Shown here one piece after another: positions 27,508 through 37,298 of a stretch of 64,000 nt of DNA. The stretch lies in the NCBI GenBank assembly GCA_016125505.1, contig WGLP01000003.1:1-64000 (forward strand). The letters are read 5' to 3'. The position numbers and the translations under genes were made by a program. Within the stretch, counting starts at the first letter, position 1. Every line of letters begins with the position of its first letter. This DNA comes from Gammaproteobacteria bacterium. Its GTDB lineage: Bacteria > Pseudomonadota > Gammaproteobacteria > UBA6429 > Thiohalophilaceae. Below the pieces are notes generated by a model, which was given only the letters and a program-made list of their open reading frames with translations, made no database searches and was not told the origin of the DNA.

Positions 27508-29372
27508 TGTTTATCGTCAACTCTAGCCTGTCTAGCCTGCTCCAGCTTCTGAACAGCTTTCTTCACATAAACATTCTCAGGATAGTCGAGCTCTAGTTTC
27601 TTTAATAGTTTACCCGCTTCTTCCAACTTGCCGCTGGCTATCAAAACATATGACTCTCCAACATACCCGCTGGCCTTATGCGGAAGAAGATAAATTACTG
27701 TTCTAAAGTCTCTGCCGGCCTTATCTATCCAGTTAGAATCTAATAGTATGTATCCTCTTTTAATGAGTGCCTGTATATCCGTATTGTCCCACGACAATTC
27801 CTGACTAAGTACATCATATAGCGAGGCCATATTCGCATTACATGATATATTAAAAAAAACACGAAGTTTATGTGTAAAAAAGTCATGATAAAAGAGACTT
27901 TCTGCTTTGTTTATGTAATTAAGTGTATTATTGCAATCTTTGTTTTTATAACTCGTTTCTGCTAAATGAGCATAATAACTACTCATCGCATATGTACTAT
28001 AAAAAAGAATTGCTGCAATAGTTAACATGATGCCAAAAACAGATCCCATTACTTTAGCAACACCGCTTTCGATAGATATAAAACTGCCCTTTTTCTTTGC
28101 ATACAATCCATTAATCAAACCGAGATATAACCATATCTGAATTGCCGACGACGACTTTAATAATGGGAAGTCAACTAGAGAATGTACAAATGATGCAGAC
28201 AACCCAAGAATCAGACCAAGCACAAGTATTTTTTCAATCCCAGTCGAATCACTCCTAAGCATCTTATAAGCAAATATATAGGTTATGCTTATCATTGACA
28301 CAAACAATAAGCCACCGACCACACCCAATTCTACAACTATCTGCAAAATGTCATTGTGCATCCTATAAAAAATTAAGTACTCATCAGAGCGCTGAATAAT
28401 TTTAGGATGATTGGTATAGGGTCGAAACGCCTTCCAGAAAGTCCCATAACCAGAGCCTAATAATGGCGACTTTTTCATTAAATAAAGTGCATTATTATAT
28501 GCAGTCAATCTGTCACGAGTTGATGTGTCAATCTTGTCACCTTTATAAGCTGGCCGTTGTAAAAATTTATCAGCTTTCCCAGGCAAAAAGGACAATGAAA
28601 CTACAACAGTTAATAAAAACAACAATGGTAATTTATTCTTACTTATACTTTGAATCAGATTTTTTCTTATATCTGAGAACGTAAAAAAAATGGTAAAAAA
28701 TAATACCGCAGAAACTATCAAAGCCACATACGAACCACGCGTATGCGAAGTAAGTATATATATACAACATAGTGAAAGAGCCAAAGCAGACAAGTATTTT
28801 AGAACATTATTTTTACTCAAAATTACAATTGTAAATCCAATCGGTATAATAAGATCCAGATAAAGTGCCGCATGATTCTTATATAAGAAGGTACCTCCCA
28901 TAGCAGAACCGCGTAATTGAAATATATTAAATCCGTGGTTCTGCAAGATGCCAATTAGAGCTGAAAGACCTGCGCCAAATACCGAAGCATAGGCGAATAA
29001 CATAATATTTCTGTAATTGGCTAATTGTATTGCTATGAAAAATAACGCAACAAAGCTCACTAGCCGAACGAAATAAACGAGATTCGTACTCGGTTCTACT
29101 GCCCAGGCCCCTGATAGCCCTGCCAAAACGACATATGCAAGCGCAAGAATTAAAACCGGCGTGAACAAAAGAATTTCATTATCTTTAATAAGATAGTATA
29201 GATATAGACAGCTGGCAAAACATACAACACTTGCGAGAAGGATATACCGCGGTAGATCTGAAGGATCCCTTAATATGCCAACATACATTAACGGGGAAAG
29301 GAATAATAATATTACAACACCATAGGTTATTGTATTTAATTTATTGACGTTTAAGGAGTTTGTATTATTCAT
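27504..29372 (-). CDS. O-antigen ligase/polymerase (Wzy/WaaL family) with C-terminal repeat domain
   Basis: 622 residues from the ATG at 29372 (GTG at 29381 possible). About a dozen membrane helices to residue 470, with the large periplasmic loop and the signature histidine region MHNDILQIVVELGVVGGLLF of the Wzy_C family. Residues about 475-615 form soluble TPR-like helices (SYKNKDCNNTLNYINKAE, SGKLEEAGKLLKKLELDYP). Whether it polymerises repeat units, ligates glycan to lipid A, or glycosylates protein cannot be told from sequence. AT-rich and lacking a strong ribosome binding site. Confidence 0.87.
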   Translation of the reverse strand: MNNTNSLNVNKLNTITYGVVILLFLSPLMYVGILRDPSDLPRYILLASVVCFASCLYLYYLIKDNEILLFTPVLILALAYVVLAGLSGAWAVEPSTNLVYFVRLVSFVALFFIAIQLANYRNIMLFAYASVFGAGLSALIGILQNHGFNIFQLRGSAMGGTFLYKNHAALYLDLIIPIGFTIVILSKNNVLKYLSALALSLCCIYILTSHTRGSYVALIVSAVLFFTIFFTFSDIRKNLIQSISKNKLPLLFLLTVVVSLSFLPGKADKFLQRPAYKGDKIDTSTRDRLTAYNNALYLMKKSPLLGSGYGTFWKAFRPYTNHPKIIQRSDEYLIFYRMHNDILQIVVELGVVGGLLFVSMISITYIFAYKMLRSDSTGIEKILVLGLILGLSASFVHSLVDFPLLKSSSAIQIWLYLGLINGLYAKKKGSFISIESGVAKVMGSVFGIMLTIAAILFYSTYAMSSYYAHLAETSYKNKDCNNTLNYINKAESLFYHDFFTHKLRVFFNISCNANMASLYDVLSQELSWDNTDIQALIKRGYILLDSNWIDKAGRDFRTVIYLLPHKASGYVGESYVLIASGKLEEAGKLLKKLELDYPENVYVKKAVQKLEQARQARVDDKH

Positions 29373-30326
29373 AGATATCACACTTTATAGTGTTAAACCC
29401 GCGTAATTAAGCGATCTCATTCCTCTGACAAAAGCCAGTAAAAATCCAATTTCTAATGTTGCAATATTTCGAAATACAGGCGACTTATTACATGCTGCAT
29501 ATATACAAGTGTGTAGTATCCCTCGTCTAACGAACATGAAGATTAATCGATCCAAGTTATGTCTACTTTTATGATTATCTATTGGGCCCCCCCCCAGAAA
29601 TCACTTAAATTATGCGCTAAATTCTTCGCGTTTTACTAAATTAAGCGCAGTATTGAGCGATATTTAGACAATTTATTTAAATTTGACCTCTAATTTACTG
29701 TCTTTCGTGGTTGTCATATCAAGTAATATCTAATTGTGTGTTCCAAAATTCCAAGAATTCATTAAAGGCATCTATACAAATTGCTCTTGGCTATTTCCCG
29801 TAAACTCACGTTTCCTTGAAAGTATTGTCCAATTAATTCGTTTGTTGTCTCGCTTAGAACTCATATACTATTTGAGCTAACTATACCATTGAGCAATAAA
29901 GCATATTGGTATACTTTTGCCGTAATCAAGTGATGTCATGCACCTGTGCCATTGAGGTTTGATGGTGATATTTTCTAATGGCGATATCCAACCGTTATCC
30001 GCAAAATAATTGTGAAAGTTGCCAGCGAGCGCCGAATATTGAATAAACGAAGTTGAGTACAATGTATTGTGATACACAACTAGCAATTTGCTCTGAATTC
30101 CAATGAACTCACTAAGCGTACACAGATTTTAACGAGTGAATAGGAAGTTTAACTTTATGTTTACTAAATTGCAGACAAATTCTATCAACCTGCTGTGTAA
30201 GCTAGTTTTGCCGTCCTGTTTTTTCCGATTATTTGCGTATGCTTTTAGGTTATCACCAAATAATCTAAACCCAACGGGATATGTTAACTTTGGTTTTAAG
30301 CATAAATACCAGATTTCTGATAAACA
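29373..30326. other. AT-rich non-coding stretch within the polysaccharide locus
   Basis: About 950 bases between divergent genes. Short frames at 29877-30086 and 30136-30330 have no ribosome binding site, no family resemblance and atypical composition, so I do not call them. A run of nine C residues (29587-29595) stands out in AT-rich sequence. The length suggests gene loss or a rearrangement boundary, but no recognisable transposase remnant is left. Confidence 0.5.
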
Positions 30327-31325
30327 ATGAAATCAAAAAATAAATTGATTGTTGTTGTTGGCATGCATAGGAGCGGAACCAACCTAGTCGCCAAAACAAT
30401 TAATGATCTTGGTGTAGATATCGGTAAAGATTTTATAGATAAAGCGGAAGACAATATAAAAGGATTCCGGGAAAACCGTGATCTGAATAGTATAAACATC
30501 AAATTTCTTCATGCGATAGGCTCTGAATGGGACAGAGTTGGTGTTACAAGTATTAATCAGGAGAACCCTGCTATATGTCAATTAATGCGCGAAGCCGAAA
30601 ATATATTAAAAAACGCCGTCAAAAATAAGTCCATTTTCGGTTTAATAGATCCAAGAGTTAGTATCTTACTACCTGTGTGGAGCACTATATTTCAAAAATT
30701 GGAACTAGTACCAAATTATATTATCTGTCTTAGAAATCCTCTCAATGTCATAGAATCATTAGCCAAACGAAATAATTTTCATCCCGTAAAATCAGAGCTG
30801 CTTTGGTTGAAATATAATCTTGAAACTGCTCTAGCGACTGCAAAATATAATCACCTGTTTGTTAACTATGACAGGCTTATCGATGAGACCCACTATGAAA
30901 TTCGACGTTTATCTAGCTTTATTCATGGCTTAAACAGAAATGATTGTGAATCTTCATTAGCTAAACTCAATATAGATAGAAATTTGCGACATTCCGTATT
31001 TACATACGAAGATTTGATGAGCAGTACATTATTAGATATGACGAAAGAGCTTTATAAAATACTATTAACATGCCAAAACGATAAACTCGATACTGAAAAA
31101 ATCAATGATTTCCTGATTATAAAGTGTAATCAATATATCGCACTACATCGAATATTAGACTATATTGATGAACTCGATATGACTAATACAGAATTGAAAA
31201 GCCATGCAATAAAATTACATATGGGCTACCTGGAAAAAGAGAGACTATATAATTTAGTTGTAAACTCGGTCTCATGGGCCTTAACTTCACCATTTAGATT
31301 TATTAGCAGACTCCTGAGAAAATGA
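30327..31325 (+). CDS. Sulfotransferase family protein
   Basis: 332 residues. The PAPS 5'-phosphosulfate loop is VGMHRSGTNLVAK at the N-terminus and the 3'-phosphate motif is ICLRNPLNVIESL near residue 137. It would sulfate a sugar hydroxyl from PAPS. The last 25 residues (SVSWALTSPFRFISRLLRK) resemble the tail of the glycosyltransferase at 34467. It lies 27 bases ahead of the two-domain glycosyltransferase and is probably cotranscribed. No clear ribosome binding site; strongly AT-rich codon use unlike the backbone. Confidence 0.82.
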   Translation: MKSKNKLIVVVGMHRSGTNLVAKTINDLGVDIGKDFIDKAEDNIKGFRENRDLNSINIKFLHAIGSEWDRVGVTSINQENPAICQLMREAENILKNAVKNKSIFGLIDPRVSILLPVWSTIFQKLELVPNYIICLRNPLNVIESLAKRNNFHPVKSELLWLKYNLETALATAKYNHLFVNYDRLIDETHYEIRRLSSFIHGLNRNDCESSLAKLNIDRNLRHSVFTYEDLMSSTLLDMTKELYKILLTCQNDKLDTEKINDFLIIKCNQYIALHRILDYIDELDMTNTELKSHAIKLHMGYLEKERLYNLVVNSVSWALTSPFRFISRLLRK

Positions 31326-31352
31326 TTAGTACGGAAGACTAATAATTTATAA

Positions 31353-33224
31353 ATGAATATGCCGCGCTTTAATTTATCATATTTACTGACATTGCCATCT
31401 AAAGTAATCGGTAAGATGAGAAAGTATGGTATCAGTTATGTTCTGCACCGTATTAAAGAACAATATTTTTCTAGCAGCCGTTATGCTATGAATCCTGCCA
31501 ATCATAGGCAATACCAACGGTGGTTACAACTTTATGATAATGCTAACGATGCGAGAACTAATAAATTGCACGCAACCCAAGAACAATTTTATTATAGACC
31601 GTTAATCTCAATATTAGTACCGGTGTATAACCCAGAAGTTATCTGGCTAGATAAAGCGATAAAATCTGTACTAAATCAGATTTATGATCATTGGCAATTA
31701 TGTCTTGCAGACGATTGTTCTTCTGACCCTGATGTAATTAATCTGCTAAAAAAATACGAGCATTTAGATGCACGTATTAAAGTTGTATACCGTAAAGAAA
31801 ACGGTCATATATCAGCAGCTACTAACAGCTCTCTAGAAATTGCAGAAGGAGAATACATTGGTTTACTTGATAATGATGATGAACTCCATCAAGAAGCACT
31901 GTTTTGGGTAGTTAATGAAATAAACAATAATCCCGATGCACAATTAATCTTTTCCGATGAAGATAAATTATTAACTGATGGAACACGGATAGCACCGTAT
32001 TTTAAACCTGATTTTAATTATGATTTGTTTCTGTCACAAAACATGATTACCCATTTTGGGGTATATAAAACAGATGTTGCGAGGCGTGTCGGTGGCTTCC
32101 GCCTCGGTTATGAAGGATCGCAAGACTGGGATTTTGCATTGCGATTCCTTGACGATACTGGCTACGCAGGTATATATCACATTCCACGTGTGCTGTATCA
32201 CTGGCGAATGATACCGACTAGTACTGCCAGCAATATCTCAGCAAAAAATTACGCACTTGAAGCAGGAATTCGTACAATCAACGATCACCTAAAGAGGAGA
32301 CAGATCAAGGCTCATGCGGTGAAACATCCCGAACTGGATAATGTACGAGTCATATACGACTTGCCAGACTCTATACTTAAAGTGTCTATCATTATCCCGA
32401 CTCGTAACAGGGTGGATTTATTGAAAACATGTATTGGCAGTATTTTACAGCTTACTGGCTATAAAAATTACGAGATAATCATTGTCGATAATGATTCAGA
32501 TTGTAAATCCACGATAGATTATATAAGTAGCTTATGCGATGAATATAAGAATATACGTTCTATTCGACATAAGGGAGAGTTTAATTACTCACAGTTAAAT
32601 AATATAGCAGTGCAACAAGCCATGGGTGAATATATTTGCTTGATGAATAATGATATTGAAGTGATATCTAGAGACTGGTTGCGAGAAATGCTCTCTCATG
32701 CCGCACGAAAGAAAGTAGCCTGCGTTGGAGCCAAATTATACTACCCCAATAATAGGATTCAGCATGCAGGCGTTATACTTGGAATGGGCGGCGTTGCTGA
32801 ACATTTTCACAAGCTCGAAACACGAGAGGCAAATGGATATTTTTCCCGAGCAAAATTGATACAAAATTTTTCTGCGGTTACCGCTGCTTGCATGATGGTC
32901 AGGAAATCAATCTATCTTGAACTTGGTGGTCTGGACGAAATTAATCTAAAAGTCGCCTTTAATGATATTGATTTCTGCCTGCGCGCACTTAAGTCCGGCT
33001 ATATCAATGTATGGACACCATTTGCTGAGCTATATCATCATGAATCATGTTCTCGTGGTGCTGACGATACACTTGAAAAGAAAATTCGATTTAAAAAAGA
33101 AATAGAATATATGTCAGAAAGGTGGGGAGATATGCTAATGCATGACCCTGCATATAATCCAAACCTATCGCTTAATGTGGATAGACAGTTATTTGCTTTT
33201 CCACCACGACTGGATCAAGTCTGA
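31353..33224 (+). CDS. Bifunctional two-domain family 2 glycosyltransferase
   Basis: 623 residues with two GT-A domains. Domain 1 (about 80-310): ISILVPVYNP, LADDCSSDPDV, and the DxD-like GLLDNDDELH. Domain 2 (about 340-600): VSIIIPTRNRVDLLKTC, IIVDNDSD, CLMNNDIEV and the QHAGVILGMGG stretch. Such double enzymes add two sugars or polymerise a disaccharide. A second ATG lies two codons in. It is convergent with the next gene, 33 bases apart. Acceptor unknown. Confidence 0.9.
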   Translation: MNMPRFNLSYLLTLPSKVIGKMRKYGISYVLHRIKEQYFSSSRYAMNPANHRQYQRWLQLYDNANDARTNKLHATQEQFYYRPLISILVPVYNPEVIWLDKAIKSVLNQIYDHWQLCLADDCSSDPDVINLLKKYEHLDARIKVVYRKENGHISAATNSSLEIAEGEYIGLLDNDDELHQEALFWVVNEINNNPDAQLIFSDEDKLLTDGTRIAPYFKPDFNYDLFLSQNMITHFGVYKTDVARRVGGFRLGYEGSQDWDFALRFLDDTGYAGIYHIPRVLYHWRMIPTSTASNISAKNYALEAGIRTINDHLKRRQIKAHAVKHPELDNVRVIYDLPDSILKVSIIIPTRNRVDLLKTCIGSILQLTGYKNYEIIIVDNDSDCKSTIDYISSLCDEYKNIRSIRHKGEFNYSQLNNIAVQQAMGEYICLMNNDIEVISRDWLREMLSHAARKKVACVGAKLYYPNNRIQHAGVILGMGGVAEHFHKLETREANGYFSRAKLIQNFSAVTAACMMVRKSIYLELGGLDEINLKVAFNDIDFCLRALKSGYINVWTPFAELYHHESCSRGADDTLEKKIRFKKEIEYMSERWGDMLMHDPAYNPNLSLNVDRQLFAFPPRLDQV

Positions 33225-33257
33225 TCAAATATACAGTTGATAATTGCAGAGGAAACA

Positions 33258-34229
33258 CTAAACTGATTTGATAAACAAGATCAACATATAAAAGGCAAAC
33301 CTACGTATTATTCCCTGAGGACATGCTTTACTATTCTGCAGCGCATTAATTCGACCGAAAACGCTTAAGCTGTCATCTCCCATCTGGCAAAAGTAATGGA
33401 CCTTCGATATGGCAGAATTATTGTTTGAGTTATTATCCCCCAATTTAGTAATAGCACAAGCCTGTCGAATACTGCACTTAAGCTTCTGTGAGTAATGTTT
33501 CGCTTTCCCAAAGAAATTAACATTCGATAGGGAAAGTTTTGAATAAAATCCCACACTACCTTCAACATTGGTGCAATGCTGTCTGTATGATAGCGTTGCA
33601 GATGGTATAAATTCCAATTTTCCATATACTGCAGCTGCGAGCGCATACCACCAATCATGCATTATTACCCCTTCACGAACTGGAGTAGCTAGTTTTAATA
33701 ACGCATAATTCATGCTAACAGTCGAACCTGTAACAACATTATGTACCAGCAAAGTTCTTACCGGGTCAGTATATGGGTGGTGCAAGTGCTGAAATCGTAA
33801 AAATGAGCTACTTATTAATTCTCTGTTTTCGTCTACGACGGTAAGATCTGTGTGTACGAGAATAGGTGTACTTTTGTCATATTTTTTTTCCGCTTCGAGC
33901 AGCTTGTTTAATGAAATTTCTATTTTATCATAGTTCCACACGTCGTCCTGATCACAAAACATGATATAATCTGCATTTCTAGATAGCGCAATTTCAGCAA
34001 GTTTGCTGAAATTGGCAACAACACCGAGATTGCCAGTAGGATCATCTAGCAGTTCAATTCTTTCATCTTGCAGAACTAAGTTTTTAATTTTTCCAACAGT
34101 CGAATCGGTCGAACCGTCATCACGAATAAGTAATTTCCAATTTGTATATGTTTGGCTGCATATACTGGCAATCTGTTCATCAATATATGCATCCCCATTA
34201 TATGTAGCAAGAAGAATATAAAGTTTCAT
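33258..34229 (-). CDS. Family 2 glycosyltransferase (RfbF-like rhamnosyltransferase group)
   Basis: 323 residues. Opens directly with the GT-A strand MKLYILLATYNGDAYIDEQI, then IRDDGSTDST and the metal-binding FCDQDDVW. The HDWWYALAAA and SYRQH motifs place it among dTDP-rhamnosyl-type transferases of O-antigen loci. AT-rich, no clear ribosome binding site. It stands alone, 237 bases after the next minus-strand gene and convergent with the double-domain enzyme. Confidence 0.88.
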   Translation of the reverse strand: MKLYILLATYNGDAYIDEQIASICSQTYTNWKLLIRDDGSTDSTVGKIKNLVLQDERIELLDDPTGNLGVVANFSKLAEIALSRNADYIMFCDQDDVWNYDKIEISLNKLLEAEKKYDKSTPILVHTDLTVVDENRELISSSFLRFQHLHHPYTDPVRTLLVHNVVTGSTVSMNYALLKLATPVREGVIMHDWWYALAAAVYGKLEFIPSATLSYRQHCTNVEGSVGFYSKLSLSNVNFFGKAKHYSQKLKCSIRQACAITKLGDNNSNNNSAISKVHYFCQMGDDSLSVFGRINALQNSKACPQGIIRRFAFYMLILFIKSV

Positions 34230-34466
34230 TGTTTTACATTAACAGTATTAGCACCCTTATCATTGGCGAATTATAGTGTTACCCAATATTACTTTTCTCA
34301 ATTGAGCCATTCTGCCAATACACGCCCCCTGAGAAATATGTTATAAATCTGATTTCTAATGTTTCGTTCAGGACATCAGCCAATATTAGCATTTACAATC
34401 TGTATAAAAACATTGTAATAAGAATATTTAATGCTTCAACTAGCATTTAAATCAGAAATTAAATTT

Positions 34467-35579
34467 TTATTTTTTAAATAAATTTTTTAACTTGCGTAAT
34501 ACACTACCAAGTTCTCTTAATGGCCGAGTCATCCTCCAGGACCTACTTCCATAGATAGAACCCTTTTCTTTTTCATAGTCTGCCAATGGTTGATTCACTA
34601 TTCCATACTTACCTGTTAATTCAATAAACTGCATATAGTCAAAATCATACAGTGACTTATATTTTTCCGCTATTTCAGAAACATTTAAGCCTTTGAATAA
34701 TATTTCCAGCCCTATTAACTTGTGCAAAGATGAATCTTCGACATTTAAAAACACTTGCGCCAATGCAAAACCAGAATCGGATTCGCTGCAACAATTATAT
34801 TGTTCCACCTGAGGAAAGATTTTTACCAGCTCTTCAAATTTTTTAATATTTTTGTAAATTTTTAATATCTCATAGTATTCAAAGAAATATCGTGAGCGGG
34901 TCTCCGGCCTGTTACCACTTGTATTCGCTTGATTGTCTCTAATTCGGAATTTAACTAATTTTTGTGGAAGCACATGTATCTCGTATTTCATACAAAGTCT
35001 AACCCACATATCCAGATCACCGAGCTGAGCGAATCCATAACGATAGAAACCACAATCCTCATAGCAGGTTTTTCTTATCAATACACTTGGGTGGCATAGA
35101 GCATTTCCATGGTTGAAAAAAAAACGTAACCACTCATGCCGGGTTCTGTTTGGCCGTTCAAAAATCGTTCGGTAAGATATTTTTTCGTCTGTCAAAGGCG
35201 CACCATCTTCGGTAATGGCAAGGGCATTGGTAAAGACAGCACCAATTTCGGAATGAGCATACAAGTACGCAACCTGCTTTTCTAGCTTGTCAGTTTCCCA
35301 AACATCGTCTGAATGATGAATGGCAATGTTCTCACAAGTTGTCACCTCAGAAATTGCTTTGTTGAGACCGTAAATACCTCTTTTCGACATATCATTACGA
35401 AATGCTCTAATACGCGGGTCTGAATAACTATTGATGATATCCCATGAATCATCCGAGGAAGCATCGTCCCATATGATCAGTTCATAATCGGTGAAAGTCT
35501 GCTCCAGGACACTGTCTATCGCTTCGCGAATATATTTGCCATGGTTAAATGAAGTCAGAATGACCGAGACCTTCGCCAT
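34467..35579 (-). CDS. Family 2 glycosyltransferase with C-terminal SWRMTRPLR tail
   Basis: 370 residues. GT-A domain at the N-terminus: VSVILTSFNHGKYIREAI, IWDDASSDDSW, and IHHSDDVWE for metal and nucleotide sugar. A helical extension follows, ending in the tail YGSRSWRMTRPLRELGSVLR and a basic KKLKNLFKK end. This tail pattern recurs in polysaccharide enzymes and may attach the protein to the membrane or a complex. It is the last gene of the minus-strand block that starts near the Wzm gene. Confidence 0.88.
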   Translation of the reverse strand: MAKVSVILTSFNHGKYIREAIDSVLEQTFTDYELIIWDDASSDDSWDIINSYSDPRIRAFRNDMSKRGIYGLNKAISEVTTCENIAIHHSDDVWETDKLEKQVAYLYAHSEIGAVFTNALAITEDGAPLTDEKISYRTIFERPNRTRHEWLRFFFNHGNALCHPSVLIRKTCYEDCGFYRYGFAQLGDLDMWVRLCMKYEIHVLPQKLVKFRIRDNQANTSGNRPETRSRYFFEYYEILKIYKNIKKFEELVKIFPQVEQYNCCSESDSGFALAQVFLNVEDSSLHKLIGLEILFKGLNVSEIAEKYKSLYDFDYMQFIELTGKYGIVNQPLADYEKEKGSIYGSRSWRMTRPLRELGSVLRKLKNLFKK

Positions 35580-35614
35580 GCTTATGCTCTTCTTTTTACA
35601 TGAATAAGCGTCAC

Positions 35615-36619
35615 TTATTGCCCCTCAAATTCAGCCAATGCATTTTCAATTTTTTCTAATTCTGACTGATCAGGAATTCGCGATACACCAAATTGCTTTG
35701 CCCCTGAATATGGATTGTCATCAGGTGAAATTTGCAGTTTTTCAAGTAGCGTATAGAAGAAAAATTGCGGATTCCTACAGAATTCCTCATATTGCACGAC
35801 CATTTTTCGCGAATCATCCACTGCCGCCATGCCTTGGGTAACTGCCTTGTTAATGTAATAGAGTTGACCAGCGGCTTGACTGATTGGCGTCAAACCTTTC
35901 AGCCTTGAATACTCAGGTATTTTGAAAGAATACCACTCGCTTTCGCTACCTAATTGCCGTTTTCTCGCCTCAAGGATAGAGGCAGCATTGCTTACAGGAT
36001 CTCGCTTGACCTGAATAAAAATGGCTTTTGTAAATATTGAATCAAGAAAGGGGATGTTGTAATTGAACAGCATACCTTTGGCCGCAAACGGCTTCTGGAA
36101 TACGTCCATTATACCGGCGAGTTCCGCCAGCATTGTCCGGCTGTCCATACTCTCGTGCAGCTCATTATCTGCCCACACATCCCGGCCTGATTCTGAAAGG
36201 AATCGGCGCCAGAAATACCAAAATTCGTTAGGTGCCAACACACCTTTAGTCTTGCCGTTCTCGGACCTGTATTCAACTTGCTGAACGAACTCTCCTAATT
36301 CATCTCTGAAGTTATAGCGTGGATCAGTCAGCAACAGTTGTATTTTCGCCCCAATGATCGGTGCCTGATAGAAACGCGACAGTAGGTTTGTTGGATATGA
36401 AACTAGGCCTGTATTAGCGAGCCATTGCATTAACAAAGTTGTACCGCTGCGAAGCGGCCCCATCACTAAAATCAGCGGGAACTTCACGTGCTCTGTTTCT
36501 TGTTGGTGCAAAACAAGCTGACTTTCAGCCGGAATCAAATCGCTGTTCAATTGTGAGAGTAAGGTTTCAAGCAAGTCGTTCCTGCGGAAATCGGATGTTC
36601 TTAAGTTAGTCAAGATCAT
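35615..36619 (-). CDS. Sulfotransferase family protein
   Basis: 334 residues. The phosphosulfate loop is VMGPLRSGTTLLMQWL near residue 55 and the 3'-phosphate motif is IQVKRDPVSNAASIL near residue 205. It would transfer sulfate from PAPS to a glycan. The start ATG overlaps the WbqC gene by 14 bases with GGAG unusually close, so translational coupling is likely. It is not closely similar to the sulfotransferase at 30327, so the two probably act at different positions. Confidence 0.83.
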   Translation of the reverse strand: MILTNLRTSDFRRNDLLETLLSQLNSDLIPAESQLVLHQQETEHVKFPLILVMGPLRSGTTLLMQWLANTGLVSYPTNLLSRFYQAPIIGAKIQLLLTDPRYNFRDELGEFVQQVEYRSENGKTKGVLAPNEFWYFWRRFLSESGRDVWADNELHESMDSRTMLAELAGIMDVFQKPFAAKGMLFNYNIPFLDSIFTKAIFIQVKRDPVSNAASILEARKRQLGSESEWYSFKIPEYSRLKGLTPISQAAGQLYYINKAVTQGMAAVDDSRKMVVQYEEFCRNPQFFFYTLLEKLQISPDDNPYSGAKQFGVSRIPDQSELEKIENALAEFEGQ

Positions 36620-37298
36620 ACTCCTTCAGCAGTGCCGCACATTGTTCTTTGTTATTGAACATCATTACGTCAATGATGGATAGATCAGGAACAAAATTCT
36701 GACTAAACTGACGATATGTCACCGTTCTTTTAGACTCGATAAAAGAGAGACGTATACCTCGATTTACAAATTCTTCCTTGTCATAAAGCTGTCTGCCGCC
36801 CGGCGCATTGATATAATGTGTAGCTCCGAGCCCCTCGCATATTGCGAGTATCTTTTCCTGCCCTCGCAAGTCGTTGTTTTTTTTCAGCGCGGATGAAATG
36901 TGCCACGTCGGATAAAGACCGAAATATTCGCATATTTGTCGCAAGCCGTAATCGAGGTATTTCGCTAAATTCATTTCCTGTTGCTGGACAATATCCTGAA
37001 CAAGAGGATATACCGCATAAAAGTATGGAGCTTTACTATATGCGTGGCGGATAGCCTCCAATAGGCTATTTTTTCTATTGCCGATATTAATTTGATTGAT
37101 CAACCTGTTCTGGCTGGCTCCTTGCAAAGGGAGTGTAACAAGTTGTCTGTCACCTTGTGCTAGTATGTTATTACGGTTGATCCAGCCTCTCTTTATATAG
37201 TTGACATCGTCATATACCACGAAGGAATCAACTGCATGGATCATCTGGAAATAGCCGAGATAGGGAAAAAAATATGGCTGCATAATAGCGAGCTTCAT
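36606..37298 (-). CDS. WbqC-like family protein
   Basis: 230 residues. The family signature is at the N-terminus: MKLAIMQPYFFPYLGYFQMI, then VDSFVVYDDVNYIKRGWINR. WbqC proteins occur in O-antigen and glycan loci beside DegT aminotransferases and are thought to act on amino sugars, but their reaction is not firmly established. Its ATG overlaps the stop of the upstream aminotransferase gene (ATGA), so the two are coupled and likely act in one pathway. Confidence 0.9.
   Translation of the reverse strand: MKLAIMQPYFFPYLGYFQMIHAVDSFVVYDDVNYIKRGWINRNNILAQGDRQLVTLPLQGASQNRLINQINIGNRKNSLLEAIRHAYSKAPYFYAVYPLVQDIVQQQEMNLAKYLDYGLRQICEYFGLYPTWHISSALKKNNDLRGQEKILAICEGLGATHYINAPGGRQLYDKEEFVNRGIRLSFIESKRTVTYRQFSQNFVPDLSIIDVMMFNNKEQCAALLKEYDLD

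Noticed and set aside
29877..30330. Two short frames in the polysaccharide-locus gap
   Set aside because: No ribosome binding site, no homology I recognise, and not resembling a transposase remnant.
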